Positions 9,875-20,379 are shown, counted from the first letter of the stretch. The stretch is DNA of 31,763 nucleotides from Chara braunii (GCA_003427395.1 BFEA01000235.1:849281-881043); one strand, 5' to 3'. A program made the numbers and translations. Notes: generated by a model from the letters alone, not told the origin.

Positions 9875-10456
9875 GTGGATTCTAGACCTCGGGAGGTGCC
9901 TGTCGTTGTACTTGACCAGTGGGGAGACCAGATGGGTTGTGACAGTCCCAAGGAGTCTCCTCCAGGGGGCATCATTCGTGAACTCTTTTTTTGTTATCCT
10001 AATCAGATTGCAAGTCGAGCCCTGCAGCGCTGTGACCCAAACCTGTCTCTAGAGCTAGACCTAGAACTACACCAACCCGCGCCTTCCGAGGGTCTCAGAT
10101 GAGTGTCCCGCCCAGGCGCTACCATAGGGACACCCGAAGTTCTCGAGGACGACCCGGACATAGGACGGGTCACAGATATGTGGTCGTTCCCCACCTGTAT
10201 CACATCTAGAAGACTCTATGGGTGTCTACCACCCTCCCACTATCAATGCGACGAACCACCCGTGCTTAAGATGAGACCATGCCCAGAGACCCTTCCCCAG
10301 ATTCACGCCCCAATCGACCCCCTCAATCGGAACGCAGACAGGTACCAACCTGGATGAAGCCCAGCCGGCAAGCATCGTAAGATAGACATGAGGCCCGCCA
10401 TTGGGAATCGTATATGCCTAACGCCCAACCCTTACCACTACTCAAGGGGGGTGTAG
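9875..10456 (+). pseudogene. Eroded coding-like stretch, unknown protein
   Basis: One reading frame stays mostly open from 9875 to 10456. Its only interruptions are TGA codons at about 10100 and 10355, before a final TAG near 10454. The local composition is GC-richer than the surroundings. The predicted protein is rich in Pro, Arg, Asp and Leu (for example DPNLSLELDLELHQPAPSEG and IDPLNRNADRYQPG). No domain, zinc knuckle or polymerase motif was recognised. It may be a dead retroelement or host gene fragment, or an accidental open frame. Confidence 0.22.
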
Positions 10457-11200
10457 AGAGCGGAGCCAGACCGGAACCAGGCTCATACAATGTAAGTATG
10501 GACTCTCGCAGGAGTGTACCATGAGGTCGGGAAACTACTACGGTACCCAGACAGACCCATGACACACCGACAGAGCAGTACATACGCACGAGGCGGCGCA
10601 CAGTCAGGCCCACAATCTCTACACAAATTCCTGCGTAACCTAATCTAGACCTAAGACCTCTACCCAACCTACCTCCTGTACACCGCCCATGGTGAGTACA
10701 CGAGACATGACACAGAGATCATTGGACCACACATTTCACTCAACCCACACCCATACACACGCACACCCACACTCGTCGGACCACCCCAAGGCCAACCACA
10801 CAAACAGCCCTCCCCCAAGGCCCTTCTACCAGCATACTACAACCATGGACTAAACCCCTTGGGTGGTGCACAGGTAGTGTCTGTAATAATTACCATGCGT
10901 CAGCCCAAAGGGGAAGTGTGTGAATGGCTTGTGCGCTATGAAAGCGCTGCCGGTGTACGTGCACGAGGCAACAAAGGTTTGAACCCGCAACCTCATACCA
11001 CAATTCACATTTCCAACCGAGGCTCTGAGCCAACAGCTATTTCTATAACCATATGTGTCTTTTGCTTTTAAATCTATTTGTATTTCTATTCTGGGAAGAA
11101 TCAGATGACCAATGACGGAAGGTATGTCCCATTAGACTCATCTATTTTGGACCTGGAAGGAAGGGGGTACTGGTAGTTTTTTTTGGATCAATGCTACTGT
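10457..11200. other. Stretch without recognised gene
   Basis: C/A-rich sequence (10735-10790, CACACC-like) is followed by mixed sequence. A B-box-like GGGTTCAAACC can be read on the minus strand around 10976-10986, but no matching A box was found. Confidence 0.4.
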
Positions 11201-11213
11201 TATGTTATTGTAC

Positions 11214-11275
11214 TCAAGGGGACGCTGGACCCGCTTTCCAGCAGGTGTTGCTCCCCACCAATAGACTGGAGCCCT
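11214..11275 (+). mobile_element. SINE-B fragment
   Basis: GGGGACGCTGGACCCGCTTTCCAGCAGGTGTTGCTCCCCACCAATAGACTGGAGC is the sense orientation of a family seen at 14172, 15745, 17087, 18545, 22438 and 29085. Its common core is GGGACGnTGGGCCCGGTTCC followed by CAGCACGTG and CTCCCCACGAATAGA. The A-tail is not preserved in this copy. Confidence 0.6.
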
Positions 11276-11285
11276 CCGTGAATCA

Positions 11286-11807
11286 GGAAGGAGTGTATGC
11301 TCTTACCATCACTCCTTCCTGGGAATACGGGGTTTTTATATATATATCGTATAAAAAGGTATGTCCCACTGTAGACATTTCCTGGAGGGAGGGATTGGGT
11401 GATTTGGGTGTGGCTTTGAGTATTGGAGTGCATGGCCAGGAAACCTAAGGACTTTCCTGCGCTGTGCACCGCATCCTGGTTTTGATGAGTGATTCGTTTC
11501 TGCACTGACTCACTTCACTTCCTGACGAAGCCGGATGTGAAATGTCAAACCAGGCCAGGTGAGACCCCACCCCCCCATTCCCCTGATAGAAAACGGGTGA
11601 CTCCAAGGCTTTGATTATAAAATGGAGTACAAACTTACTACAAAGATAATGCAGGGGCCATCTCCCGGCTTAGGGTTCAGGGATATGGTCGGTTTGGTCT
11701 GTGTTGTTTTTCTTTTTTTGACTTGTTTTCTTTTGTTTGGTTTTATGCCGACCCACAGTGAATTTGCAGTCAGTCTGTGCAGTGGTGATGTGTTCGGGTG
11801 ACTGAGT
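11286..11807. other. Stretch without recognised gene
   Basis: Contains a short TATATA run at 11337-11347 and mixed single-copy-looking sequence. Nothing else was recognised. Confidence 0.4.
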
Positions 11808-11896
11808 TTTTCGTTCTGGTGAATAATTTTCACCATAAAACTCCCCGTGGGTTTTCGTTCTGGTGAATAATTTTCACCATAAAAATCCCCGTGGGG
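11808..11896 (+). repeat. 44-bp tandem repeat, each unit with a hairpin
   Basis: Two units share TTTTCGTTCTGGTGAATAAT and the following TTTCACCATAAAA...TCCCCGTGGG. Each holds the inverted repeat GGTGAA/TTCACC around a 5-base loop. No coding frame explains them. Confidence 0.9.
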
Positions 11897-13080
11897 TGAG
11901 TAATGCAGCCAGGCCCTAAGAAGGGTCAGACAATTTGGAGGTTAGGGTGTTATAAATACTTTGACAAAGATCGCATGGCTGACGATGCGCAGACAGTTTG
12001 TCACTGTGTGCCAGTTGTTTATTTAACCTAGGCTGCACTTACGTTCATTGGATTTCCTGTGCCCAGTTGTTTAACCCAGTTGTTCCCATTTGCCAGTGTT
12101 CTTCATTTCTGACAATATAGATTGAGAAGATCAATGGCTAGGCCCCCCAAAAAAGAATCTAGGCAGGTAGGACCTTGCCCTAGATGCATTTGGAGAGAGC
12201 GTTGCATTCCTTTGGTCCTTTTTTCAAGTTTTTTGCCCCCCTCCCTGCACATCCATCACACAGAAGCCCATGTGAAGGCTTACGCGACGGCACAGTACAG
12301 TAGAGGCCTTAGTGAGGGCCATACTGAAAAAATTCTGAACTCAGTACCAAGCCCCACTAAACCTTATCAACCAGACCTGTCACATATTACTAGAGTGAAT
12401 GACAGCCAAAAAGGTATCTTTAAGAAAACTTAGAAAAGACAAAAGACACCCCGAAAAGTTGCACAACCCCTCCAATTTGTGAAAATCATCAGCTTCGCCC
12501 AATTTTTTTTCTCTTCTAACCTGGGGTTGCCTTCTAGACTGAAACCTTTACGTAAACTTGTACACAAGAATGCATATGCGATCCGAGATGTACATATAGA
12601 TATAAATCCAGACCGAAGCCCAGACCTAACGAGGATGTGAAGGCAAAGTATCACAGAATGCGAACAATGAACACAGGACAGAAATGGAATTCTCTCTTGA
12701 TTGATTGTTCATCACACAGTTGTTGTTGGAGTTGCTGACTAGAATACAGGTGAAGATGATACCTAACCACTGAACGTCATCACACAGCAATTGTGTATTG
12801 TGACTGTCATCGTCTATAGCTTTTACTAGTGCACCTCTTATTCTTTTGCTGAGTATGTTAGGAAACTGGATACTCTCATTATGAATTGTTTCGGCGAAGT
12901 AGTGCTTTTACAACCAACAGGGATGGTGTGCTGCATGCTCGTTGCGTGCTAGTTTCACATGGCTGGGCGGAAGTGGCTGAGCTTTTGTACCGAGCTATCG
13001 GCGCAGAATAACACAGAATAGTAATTGCTTATTGTGCGATAGCTTAACATGAATGAGCGCTCCTAAAGCGGCTGAGCTTT
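11897..13080. other. Stretch without recognised gene
   Basis: The frame 12122-12433 (+, 103 codons) is open but unrecognised. It includes GCAGGTAGGACCTTGCCC (about 12162), a lone fragment of the GGGCTAGG-type terminus. The word GGCTGAGCTTTTGTACC at about 12977 recurs at about 13069, a 95-bp partial duplication. Confidence 0.4.
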
Positions 13081-13087
13081 TTGTACC

Positions 13088-13205
13088 AAGCGAGCACAGA
13101 ATAGCACCGAATGGCACCAAATAGTGCAGAGTAGCACAGAATAATGCAGAATAGCACTGAATAGCACAGAGTAGTGGATGCAGAATAGCAAAGAATAGCA
13201 AGCAT
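13088..13205 (+). repeat. AGAATAGCAC minisatellite
   Basis: About ten degenerate copies of a 10-11-bp unit of the type AGAATAGCAC run in tandem, with variants such as CGAATGGCAC, AGAGTAGCAC and AGAATAATGC. Confidence 0.85.
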
Positions 13206-14171
13206 AGAAGAGCTTGCAGTATGACAGAGCATTAGATAATCGTTTAAGTTGTGGCTATGGTATGGAGGGGTGATTTGAAGTCTGATCTGTGCCTCATCAA
13301 TCAGTGTGTCTGTGAAGTGCAGCATGGCAATGGCCTCCCTTCACCACAGCATACACAATGTTGAAGAGGCTGGTGCTTGCGTTTTTCCCTTTTCCTCCTC
13401 CCCTCCCTCCTCTTTCTCCTCCAGCTCTACCCCAGGAAAGTTTTCTATGTTCAGCATTCCTGTGTGACGTTGAACAACTCGTCCCTGCAGTGCAGTCGCA
13501 CTGTGAGTCAGAGCGACGTGTGCTGGCTTGGCATTTCACAACCAATGAAGAGTTGGTGGCAATGGCCATCGGTGTTGTAACAAAAAACAAAATTTGAGAT
13601 TATTTGACACATCTGTTTTATCATTGTTTGAATTGTTTCTCAATTCCGGTTCGCAATTCCAGCCTGCAATGATGGAGTTCATTTTAAAAGACTCCTTTTT
13701 CTTTGCTGGCATTGTGTGGACCCCCCCTTTCTGTTGATGCACTTCCCTTCCTTCCTTTTTTTTATCACAAGATCAGATCCAAGCACTTATTCCTTCTCAC
13801 TCAAAGATTAGATCCAAGCATGTTATCTCTTTTTCTCTTTGATTTGAACTCATGATCTGTCTGCTAAAAGTTTGCTTATGTGTACGGTTCAGCCGCCACG
13901 TGAGCTGGGTGCCTCTTGCATGGTCTCAAACACAGATATTATGTGAGGAGATCCTGCCTGTTCTCCCTCTTTACCTCCCAGCTGCCAACTATCCCACTTT
14001 CCTGTTTGGAGTTGTTCAATTCTTCTTCATTTATTTCAGGAACGAAACACATAATTGATGACTGCTTCAGACTTAGCACATAGCCAACCACCTTGAATCC
14101 CTCTTCGAGACTCGGACAGACACAGTGGGCCTCTCCCTCTCTACCTGCTGAGTGAGCTAGGGTCGTCTACC
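13206..14171. other. Stretch without recognised gene
   Basis: Pyrimidine-rich around 13385-13430. At about 13777-13821 AGATCAGATCCAAGCA and AGATTAGATCCAAGCA form a 38-bp-spaced duplication. No protein was recognised. Confidence 0.4.
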
Positions 14172-14291
14172 GATTTTTTATTTTTTTTATTTTTTTTAAC
14201 TGCTCGAACCTATTTGTTGCGAGCAACACGTTCTGGGAAACCGGGCCCAGCGTCCCTTATGAAAAACATACAGAACAATTTGAGATACCGG
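14172..14291 (-). mobile_element. SINE-B copy
   Basis: The T-rich tract at 14172-14199 is the minus-strand A-tail. It is followed by the inverse of the SINE-B core (GAGCAACACG, CTGGGAAACCGGGCCCAGCG) and the head-side segment AACAATTTGAGATACCGGG. A close match lies at 15745-15900. Confidence 0.65.
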
Positions 14292-14705
14292 GTAGCTCCT
14301 ATCGTTTCTTTGGGAGGAAGCCAACACTGAACCATCCATTGGATGATGCTCTATATCAGTTCTCAATCAACGGGTAAATGCGATAGCTGGAAATGCGACT
14401 TTCTCTGTCTCCTTCCTTTCAGAAAAGGGGGGCGTAGCTGGAGAAAGTGGTGGTGTCAGCCGGTGCTCCAGTAGATGCGATAACAACCGTTCATTCCCGA
14501 ACTGGCGGGTCGATTTTGTGGATGCCATGTCTTTTTAAGTCCGATCCAGTTCCAATTGTCCCCATGTCTGAGATACCATGCCTTTAAGCATCATAATAAT
14601 GTCAGTGCACTGACTCACCTACCTCACACTGCTCCCACCAATCTTACACTGGTCCCACTACCCCTCCCCTTTACTAACATGCGCCAGCAGACTCATTCTG
14701 AGTTG

Positions 14706-15109
14706 GAAGGTGCCCGAGTGTCAGGATCGCGTGCAGATCTTTGTCCTGCTGTGGTCTGATGCTCGGTGCTACGAAAAGACATCACGCATACCTTTCTCGC
14801 GCTGCTCCCACTCTCCTTCCCGCAGCTCAAATGGTCCAGCAGTCTTACTCGGAACGGATCGTGTGCAGATCTTTGTCTGCAGATCTTTTTTTTTTTTTTT
14901 TAATGAAACATCGCGGATGGGCGTGGGGGAGGAGGTGCTGATAAGAGCAGACACCCCCTCCACGTACCCTCCATCAGGTTGCAGCTCAGTCAACTGACCC
15001 ACCTAACTCACACCGGTCCCTATCTCGCGCTGCTCCCACTCTCCTTCCCGCAGCTCAAATGGTCCAGCAGTCTTACTCGGAACGGGAAGGTGCCCGAGTG
15101 TCAGGATCA
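14706..15109 (+). repeat. Rearranged direct repeats (63 bp and 23 bp)
   Basis: A 63-bp block (TCTCGCGCTGCTCCCACTCT through TACTCGGAACGG) is identical at 14795-14857 and 15023-15085. A 23-bp block, GAAGGTGCCCGAGTGTCAGG plus ATC, occurs at about 14706 and 15086. The block order differs, so more than a single tandem duplication took place. A T-run (14885-14901) lies between. Confidence 0.85.
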
Positions 15110-15499
15110 CGTGCAGATATTCCTCCTGCTCTGGCCTGTTGCCCGGGACTCCGAGAAGACGTCAAGCAACCCTTATGCCATCGGATTGCAACTCATCTTT
15201 TGCCCGGGTTTACATGGGCTGAAAAATGCAAACACAGGTACACCCCTTCTGCTCCAACTGTGGTGCATGTACTGCTCTGTGACCAACCCTGCTCTTTGAT
15301 CGATTTGTTTTTTGCCTCTTATAGAGAGCACAAGCATGTTGTGCCGAATCTGGCCTGAAGATTGCCCTTGACATGGTTCTTGTTGCCCATTCTACGCGGC
15401 TAAAGGTGACAGGTCCCCGAGATACTGAGGCAACAGTCAAGGGTCTCACCTGCACTCTAGGAAGATGTTGGGGTCAATCACAAGGGCAATAACTCCCAA

Positions 15500-15660
15500 A
15501 TGCCCTCTCCTTCCCCCTGTTCTCTTCTCTCTGGTACACAGCCATGTGGCACTCGATACTTCAGGTGCAGGCAGTGGTGGCTTCCTCTGCTCAGGGTCAT
15601 AATTCTCCTGCCTCACCTGCTGTTGTTCACCCTTTACCTCGCTTCAATAATGCTTTTTCG
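15500..15660 (+). repeat. Dispersed repeat shared with 17440-17640
   Basis: CAGCCATGTGGCACTCGATA, GGTGCAGGCAGTGGTGGCTTC and CTGTTGTTCACCCTTTACCTC correspond to similar words at 17527-17580 and 17425-17445, in partly changed order. The family is unknown. Confidence 0.55.
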
Positions 15661-15744
15661 TTTGTTTTTTTTTTTTTTTTTTTAACAACACATCTGTTCT
15701 GGGCTGCACCAGTCTGGTTGCGACAATCCTTTTTCTACCCTCCC

Positions 15745-15900
15745 TTTTTTTTTTTTTTTATTCTTTTTTTTAAAGACAATGCTCCTGTTTATTCATGGGG
15801 AGCAGCACGTGCTGGGAACCGGGCCCAGCGTCCCATTTGAGAAACATATGCATAGCAATTTGAGAGACCGGGGCCATTACCCGGCTTCGGCTAGGGATGG
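15745..15900 (-). mobile_element. SINE-B, longest copy
   Basis: T-rich tracts (15745-15772, minus-strand A-tail) precede GACAATGCTCCTGTTTATTC, GGGGAGCAGCACGTGCTGGG and AACCGGGCCCAGCGTCCC. The sequence then extends through CATAGCAATTTGAGAGACCGG to CGGCTAGGGATGG. This is the most complete copy and fixes the orientation of the family. Flanking target duplications are not clear. Confidence 0.7.
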
Positions 15901-16380
15901 TAGCTAAGTAAAACCTCAACTACCTTTTTTTTTTTTTTTTTTTTCTTCCGGTTACTGGCACTGGAGATGTACAGAAAATTTGAGTCAGAAAAATTCAAGG
16001 ATAACTGCCTTACCCAGTCAGGCATAGCTAACTAAACTCAAAGACCCTAAAAGAGCCAGCACAACCCAAACCAGGATAAATGACGCTCAGCTGTCCGAAC
16101 CTCAACCTGCTTCAACCACCGATCCCCGTTATCAAGACTCTTTAAGGCCTCACACCCCCAACTGCTAGGTTGCAAGACAGCACAACCTCCGTCAGAACCC
16201 TCCCATCTGTTAGGAGGCTACAGGGTGGAACGACCCACCCCGGCTCCGACCAGCATCATCTTGATAACAGCCCCAAACAGCCACAGAACCGCCTTCCCCC
16301 CTTGACGATTTCCCGGACCTCTTACCAGGCCTCCAGAGCCCTCGTCATGCTCGAGTTACAGGGCAGCACGACCAAACCTG

Positions 16381-16580
16381 CAGCTCCGACCAGCATCGAT
16401 CCAGCTCGGCCATTCGAAAGCGTAAGAGTGAAGTGGCAATTAACGCAGTGTCAGGCAAACCGACAAGCATAACAAACCCACAGCTCCGACCAACATCGAC
16501 CCAGCTCGACCATTCGAAAGCGTAAGACTGAAGTGGCAATTAATGCAATATCAGGCAAACCACCAAGCATAACTGCAATC
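16381..16580 (+). repeat. 100-bp tandem repeat, two units
   Basis: Units 16381-16480 and 16481-16580 both begin CAGCTCCGACCA and share CATTCGAAAGCGTAAGA, TGAAGTGGCAATTAA and CAGGCAAACC. They differ at roughly ten positions. A third partial start, GGCTCCGACCAGCATCATC, is at about 16241. A frame of 100 codons (16170-16472) runs into unit 1 but ends there, so a protein repeat is unlikely. Confidence 0.92.
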
Positions 16581-17086
16581 CAAATTTTGGGTTACTAGCA
16601 CTGGAAATGTACAGATCCAGGATCCTCCCATTTCCCTACCTCTCACCTTTCACCAAAGTAAAAGCTAGACCTTGGGCACTGGGCCCGATTAAAAAAAAAA
16701 AAGAAAAAAAAAAAGAAAAAAAAAAGATTACCTGCTGAAAGCCTCCCAACCCTTCTCCCAGTTCTTCTTCTTTTTGAAAACCCTCCTACCACTTCCCTAC
16801 AAACCCCCTACTCTTCATTATCTCCCGACGAGCCGATCTTCTCCACCACATAGTTCGGAAGATAAGAACAGTAGACAAACAACCTCACCGAATCCCATAG
16901 CGATTAAAAGCAGACTTTGAATCTTCATTTTCTTTCGACAAGCCGACCTCCCCCTCACATAGTCCGAAGAAAAAGAAGAGAAGTAGTCCACACAATCCCA
17001 GCAAAGTAGTTCTTTGTGTTTTTGAAAGACGGGGGCCAGGCTACGGCAGGGAGTGGTGTGGCTATTCCCTTTAGTAGCCCTGCCCA

Positions 17087-17160
17087 GTGCTCCAGTTTAT
17101 TGGTGGGGAGTTTCACCTGCTGCAAAGCGGGTCCAGCGTCGCTTATGTACGTAGGGGTAC
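17087..17160 (-). mobile_element. SINE-B fragment
   Basis: AGTGCTCCAGTTTATTGGTG, GGGAGTTTCACCTGCTGCAA and AGCGGGTCCAGCGTCGC are the inverse of the 11214-11275 subfamily. There is no A-tail. Confidence 0.55.
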
Positions 17161-17999
17161 AAAGTAAGCTGGCTGATGAGTGGTGCTGATAATCACACTG
17201 CAGCATTGATTGCCCTGGTGCTCCAGGGGATTAACTACTCATGAGGTGTCCTGAGAAAGAAGCCTCTTCAGCCCCTCCCGGGCCTCTTGAACTGCTATAT
17301 TTTGCAAGCTTCTTGAGGTGGGCAGAGCAGGGGGAGGCTTGGTGTAACCTTAGCTTTTCCCTACTCTAGATCTGCAAGCCTTAGGAGCCCTACTCCTTGC
17401 TGCCAGGTTCCTGACTCACCTTCTGTTGTTCACCCTTTGTTTTTGGGCCAATAGCAAGGACAATAAATGAGGGACAACAGTAGATAAGCCAGGCGCCCTC
17501 TGCTCACCTCTCTCCCCTCTCTGCACTGCACAGAGCCACATGGCACTCAATATTGAGGTGAAGGCAGTGGTTGCTCACACTCTGCACTGCAACTCTCCTG
17601 GTCCACGTCTCGTTGTTCGCCCAATACTTTTGCTGTCCATTTGTAGGTGCCTTAAACTGTCATTGCATCGAAAGTTCTCTCTAAACCTGTTGTGGTGAGC
17701 CTCAGTTTTGCCCTTCCTTGCCTGAAATCCCAAACATTGGGTACTTCGCTAAAAACCCAATTTGTGTTTCATGGCAGGCTCATATCAGTGCAAAGTTGCA
17801 AACCGATTTTGATGGTTGAACTGGGCGGCTGCAGTTTTGTTCGTGGATGTGCTAAGCCACCTTTGAAATGCTATATATACCGGACCGACTATCGATAGCA
17901 CTCCTTAATGCCAACGACCAAGTCTACGAGTTTTCATCCTCCATGCACGTCTCCTCCCTCCCTTGCTTTTCTCCTCGACTGGCAATATTGTTTTCGGAA
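17161..17999. other. Stretch without recognised gene
   Basis: Contains the second copy of the 15500-15660 dispersed repeat (about 17425-17640). Otherwise it is unremarkable. Confidence 0.4.
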
Positions 18000-18067
18000 C
18001 CTGAAGTTTTGGTCAGCGCAAAGGACTGAAAATCCTTGTGTCAGTGGTTCGAATCCACTTCTAGACA
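18000..18067 (+). tRNA. tRNA-Phe(GAA)-like fragment, 5' arm broken
   Basis: Bases 18021-18037 form an anticodon arm (stem AAGGA/TCCTT, loop CTGAAAA, anticodon GAA at 18028-18030). A GTGTC variable loop follows, then a perfect T arm (AGTGG, loop TTCGAAT, CCACT at 18043-18059) and an acceptor-like TCTAGAC with A at 18067. The 3' part closely resembles plant mitochondrial tRNA-Phe from memory of the family. The 5' side lacks a matching GTCTAGA and a proper D stem, and no CCA is encoded (expected). It is most likely a nuclear insertion of organellar DNA or a dead tRNA gene. An unusual functional tRNA is possible but less likely. Confidence 0.6.
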
Positions 18068-18120
18068 GGCAACATCAATCTCTTAAGAAACTCAACTTGG
18101 TTACATTGCTGAGTAAGTAG

Positions 18121-18147
18121 AGGCTAAGGACGGATTCGAACCATCAT
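18121..18147 (-). other. Second tRNA T-arm-like motif
   Basis: On the minus strand GATGGTTCGAATCCGTC forms a 5-bp stem (one G-T pair) around TTCGAAT, followed by CTTAGCC. It lies 55 bp from the tRNA-Phe fragment. It could be another piece of organellar tRNA sequence or a SINE head. No anticodon arm was found. Confidence 0.3.
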
Positions 18148-18544
18148 TTAAAAAAAAAAAAAAAATGTTGAAAATGTCATCGGTTCAGTGAGGAAATGTC
18201 ATCAGCTGTCTGGATGTTGTCCAGGCTGCCATCTGTGCACAATGCACATACATCAAGAGTCCCGCCGCAAGTAGCTATCATTCTGAGGTCCTGCTGTGGT
18301 CGACGCCGTCGTCTCCATCCTCACCTCCCTTCCTCTGTGCCTCCAGATCTCTCTGTTCACATAGGAGAACGCAACTTGGCCGTCCCACTTCCCACCGCTC
18401 CTTTTGCTTACGCCATCATGCCACTCAGCTTTCTGCCTTTCCGCCCATGCCTGCCAGTATGAGGCCAGAGTCACAGGAGTTCTTGTCAGAGTGACCTTCT
18501 CCTACCCTGTCCCCGATACCATGCATGCTGCAGTTTGTGTGAAA

Positions 18545-18660
18545 AATACTGAATCGTAGTGTATACTTTTAAATGGGACGATGGGCCCGGTTCCCAGCAC
18601 GTGGTGGTCCCCACGAACAGATGGGAGCATCGTCCCAAAAGAAAGAAAGAAAAAAGATGC
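18545..18660 (+). mobile_element. SINE-B copy with A-rich tail
   Basis: AAATGGGACGATGGGCCCGG, TTCCCAGCACGTGGTGGTCC and CCACGAACAGATGGGAGCAT are followed by GTCCC and an A-rich tail (AAAAGAAAGAAAGAAAAAAG). This copy shows directly that the A-rich side is the 3' end of the family. Confidence 0.7.
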
Positions 18661-18816
18661 GAGAGATGTGTAGCAGCTGTGGCTGCCACTGTCATCCACT
18701 TATTCGTCTCCATGGTTGCATGGCCCAGGGCTTCCATTCTCCCATAGCAAACGTCCTGAGGGGAGTCCCTTCGTCTCTCATCCATTTTGATGTACTTCAC
18801 CGTTTGCCATTCTGAA

Positions 18817-18966
18817 ACCACCAGTACTTCCTAAAGTCGTGCCCGACAACAAGCCACGGCTTTAGGAAACGTGCGGGCGACTACAGGAGCGTCCGAAGTC
18901 ATCCGACGAGAAATGTTTCTACTCTACTTTTTCCCGCCGCCGATAGCTGGGCCAAGTACTGGTGGT
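18817..18966 (-). mobile_element. 150-bp TIR MITE (copy 2), TGAA flanks
   Basis: The left end is ACCACCAGTACTT and the right end is AAGTACTGGTGGT, a perfect 13-bp inverted repeat. TGAA lies immediately outside on both sides (18813-18816 and 18967-18970). The reverse complement matches 958-1107 along its whole length, and both elements are 150 bp. There is no coding capacity. The identical, non-palindromic TGAA on both sides argues for a real 4-bp target duplication and a T(T/G)AA preference rather than strict TTAA. Confidence 0.88.
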
Positions 18967-18970
18967 TGAA

Positions 18971-19671
18971 CTGGCACTGAAGTGACTGAACCCATTGGCA
19001 AACCGAAGGACATAGTTGGGCGCAGCTGAAACGTGGCCGCACGGGGGTTCCAGCCCAAGTCCAAATATAACAGGGACATCTAGGTGTCTTTGTGGCTGTT
19101 TGCTTGCCAGTGGGGGCAATTGTTTTTTTTTTTTTTTTTTTTTTCCCAGTCCATCTCCAGGTGGTTGTAGAGGTTGGGTACTAGACATATGACAGTCACC
19201 TTTTTTTTCAGTAGTAGGCCATATGGTTTGCCCTTTTTGTCAACCAGGTAAGGGAGCCGCGACCCTCCCTACCTCGCGACAATTGCCTCTGGCGCACCCC
19301 GTACTGCCCAGTCATGCCTCATTACAAGGACAATCACCCAACCACCTGGCGGCCGGGTGAGACCATAGTTGTGGACACCAGGGCTAAGCAGAGACAGAGA
19401 CTCCCCCAGCCCATGGTGGACGCATAGTCAAACGAGCCTCGTCGTAGGCGTCCTTCGGACGATAGGTGTCTTCAACAATACCCTAGGCCCCTTTTGTTCT
19501 TTTCCTTACTACGGATTTCACACACAAGAAGAGAATGCCCAGTGGCCCCAATCATTATATCTGCATTTGGTGCAAATGGGGAGTTGAATTTGGTTGAAGA
19601 CAGCAGATGCCTATGCATAAATAAATAGTTCAGAGTGCAAGGCTTGTTCCTTTGTGATGCTAAGGGTCAAA
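18971..19671. other. Stretch without recognised gene
   Basis: Contains a T-run (19121-19144) and mixed sequence. The frame 19369-19587 is open but unrecognised. Confidence 0.4.
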
Positions 19672-19745
19672 TCCTCCCGGTCCCCTCCCAGCCCCCTCCC
19701 GGCCCCCTCCTGACCCCCTGCCGGCCCCCTCCTGGCACCCTCCCT
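19672..19745 (+). repeat. C-rich 12-bp minisatellite
   Basis: Degenerate tandem copies of a CCCCTCCCGGCC-type unit. Confidence 0.8.
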
Positions 19746-19859
19746 CTCCCCGTCCACCCCCTTACCTCATGTGAATACTATCAGACCTAGCTTCAGGCCC
19801 ACGGGGTGGATGGGTTAACCTGTCATCCATTATTTACATGGACGAAGTTTCATTCTGTC

Positions 19860-19996
19860 CACCGGGGGCAGGGTTACGCAAAGTCTTCGAATGACCCGTG
19901 TTCAAATCCGGATGCAACCAGATGATGAACAGAATCAGAGCGTTCTGAATTACCTGGGCCGGTCTGTTGAATGATGGTATCTTTTTTTTTTTTTTT
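19860..19996 (+). mobile_element. SINE-A related copy running towards the gap
   Basis: A B-box-like GTTCAAATCCG is at 19900-19910. The body TTCTGAATTACCTGGGCCGG and CTGTTGAATGATGGTATC matches SINE-A. A long T-run and then N follow at the position where the family normally has an A-tail, so the 3' junction may be a separate insertion or an assembly problem. Confidence 0.55.
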
Positions 19997-20005
19997 TTTT
20001 TTTTT

Positions 20006-20165
20006 NNNNNNNNNNNNNNNNNNNNNNNNNNNNNNNNNNNNNNNNNNNNNNNNNNNNNNNNNNNNNNNNNNNNNNNNNNNNNNNNNNNNNNNNNNNNNNN
20101 NNNNNNNNNNNNNNNNNNNNNNNNNNNNNNNNNNNNNNNNNNNNNNNNNNNNNNNNNNNNNNNNN
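20006..20165. other. Assembly gap (160 N)
   Basis: Unknown bases, entered from a poly(T) tract. The apparent reading frames across it are artefacts. Confidence 0.99.
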
Positions 20166-20379
20166 GTTGATATCTGCTTCTCACTTCGTATGTCTTTTTG
20201 CTTTTCGACTGAATAGTATGAGCATCACATCACGAGGAAAGACGGACATTGGTTTGCATGATTGGCCACTTATTGGAAAAAAAAAAAAAAAAAAAAGTGA
20301 TTGGCCACTTCGTGGCAAGACCTGCTGGAATTGTCTAGGTCTGATGGTCACAGTCAGGGGCTCGTTCGACACTCCTTGG

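Noticed and set aside
13088-13205. CRISPR-like array
   Set aside because: Units are 10-11 bp, degenerate and without unique spacers; a minisatellite in eukaryotic DNA.
14864-14905. Another poly(T) insertion with duplicated TGCAGATCTTT
   Set aside because: The T-run follows the second copy instead of lying between the copies, so it does not fit the insertion pattern.
19834-20216. Frames of about 67-116 codons across the gap
   Set aside because: Mostly unknown residues from the N gap and poly(T).
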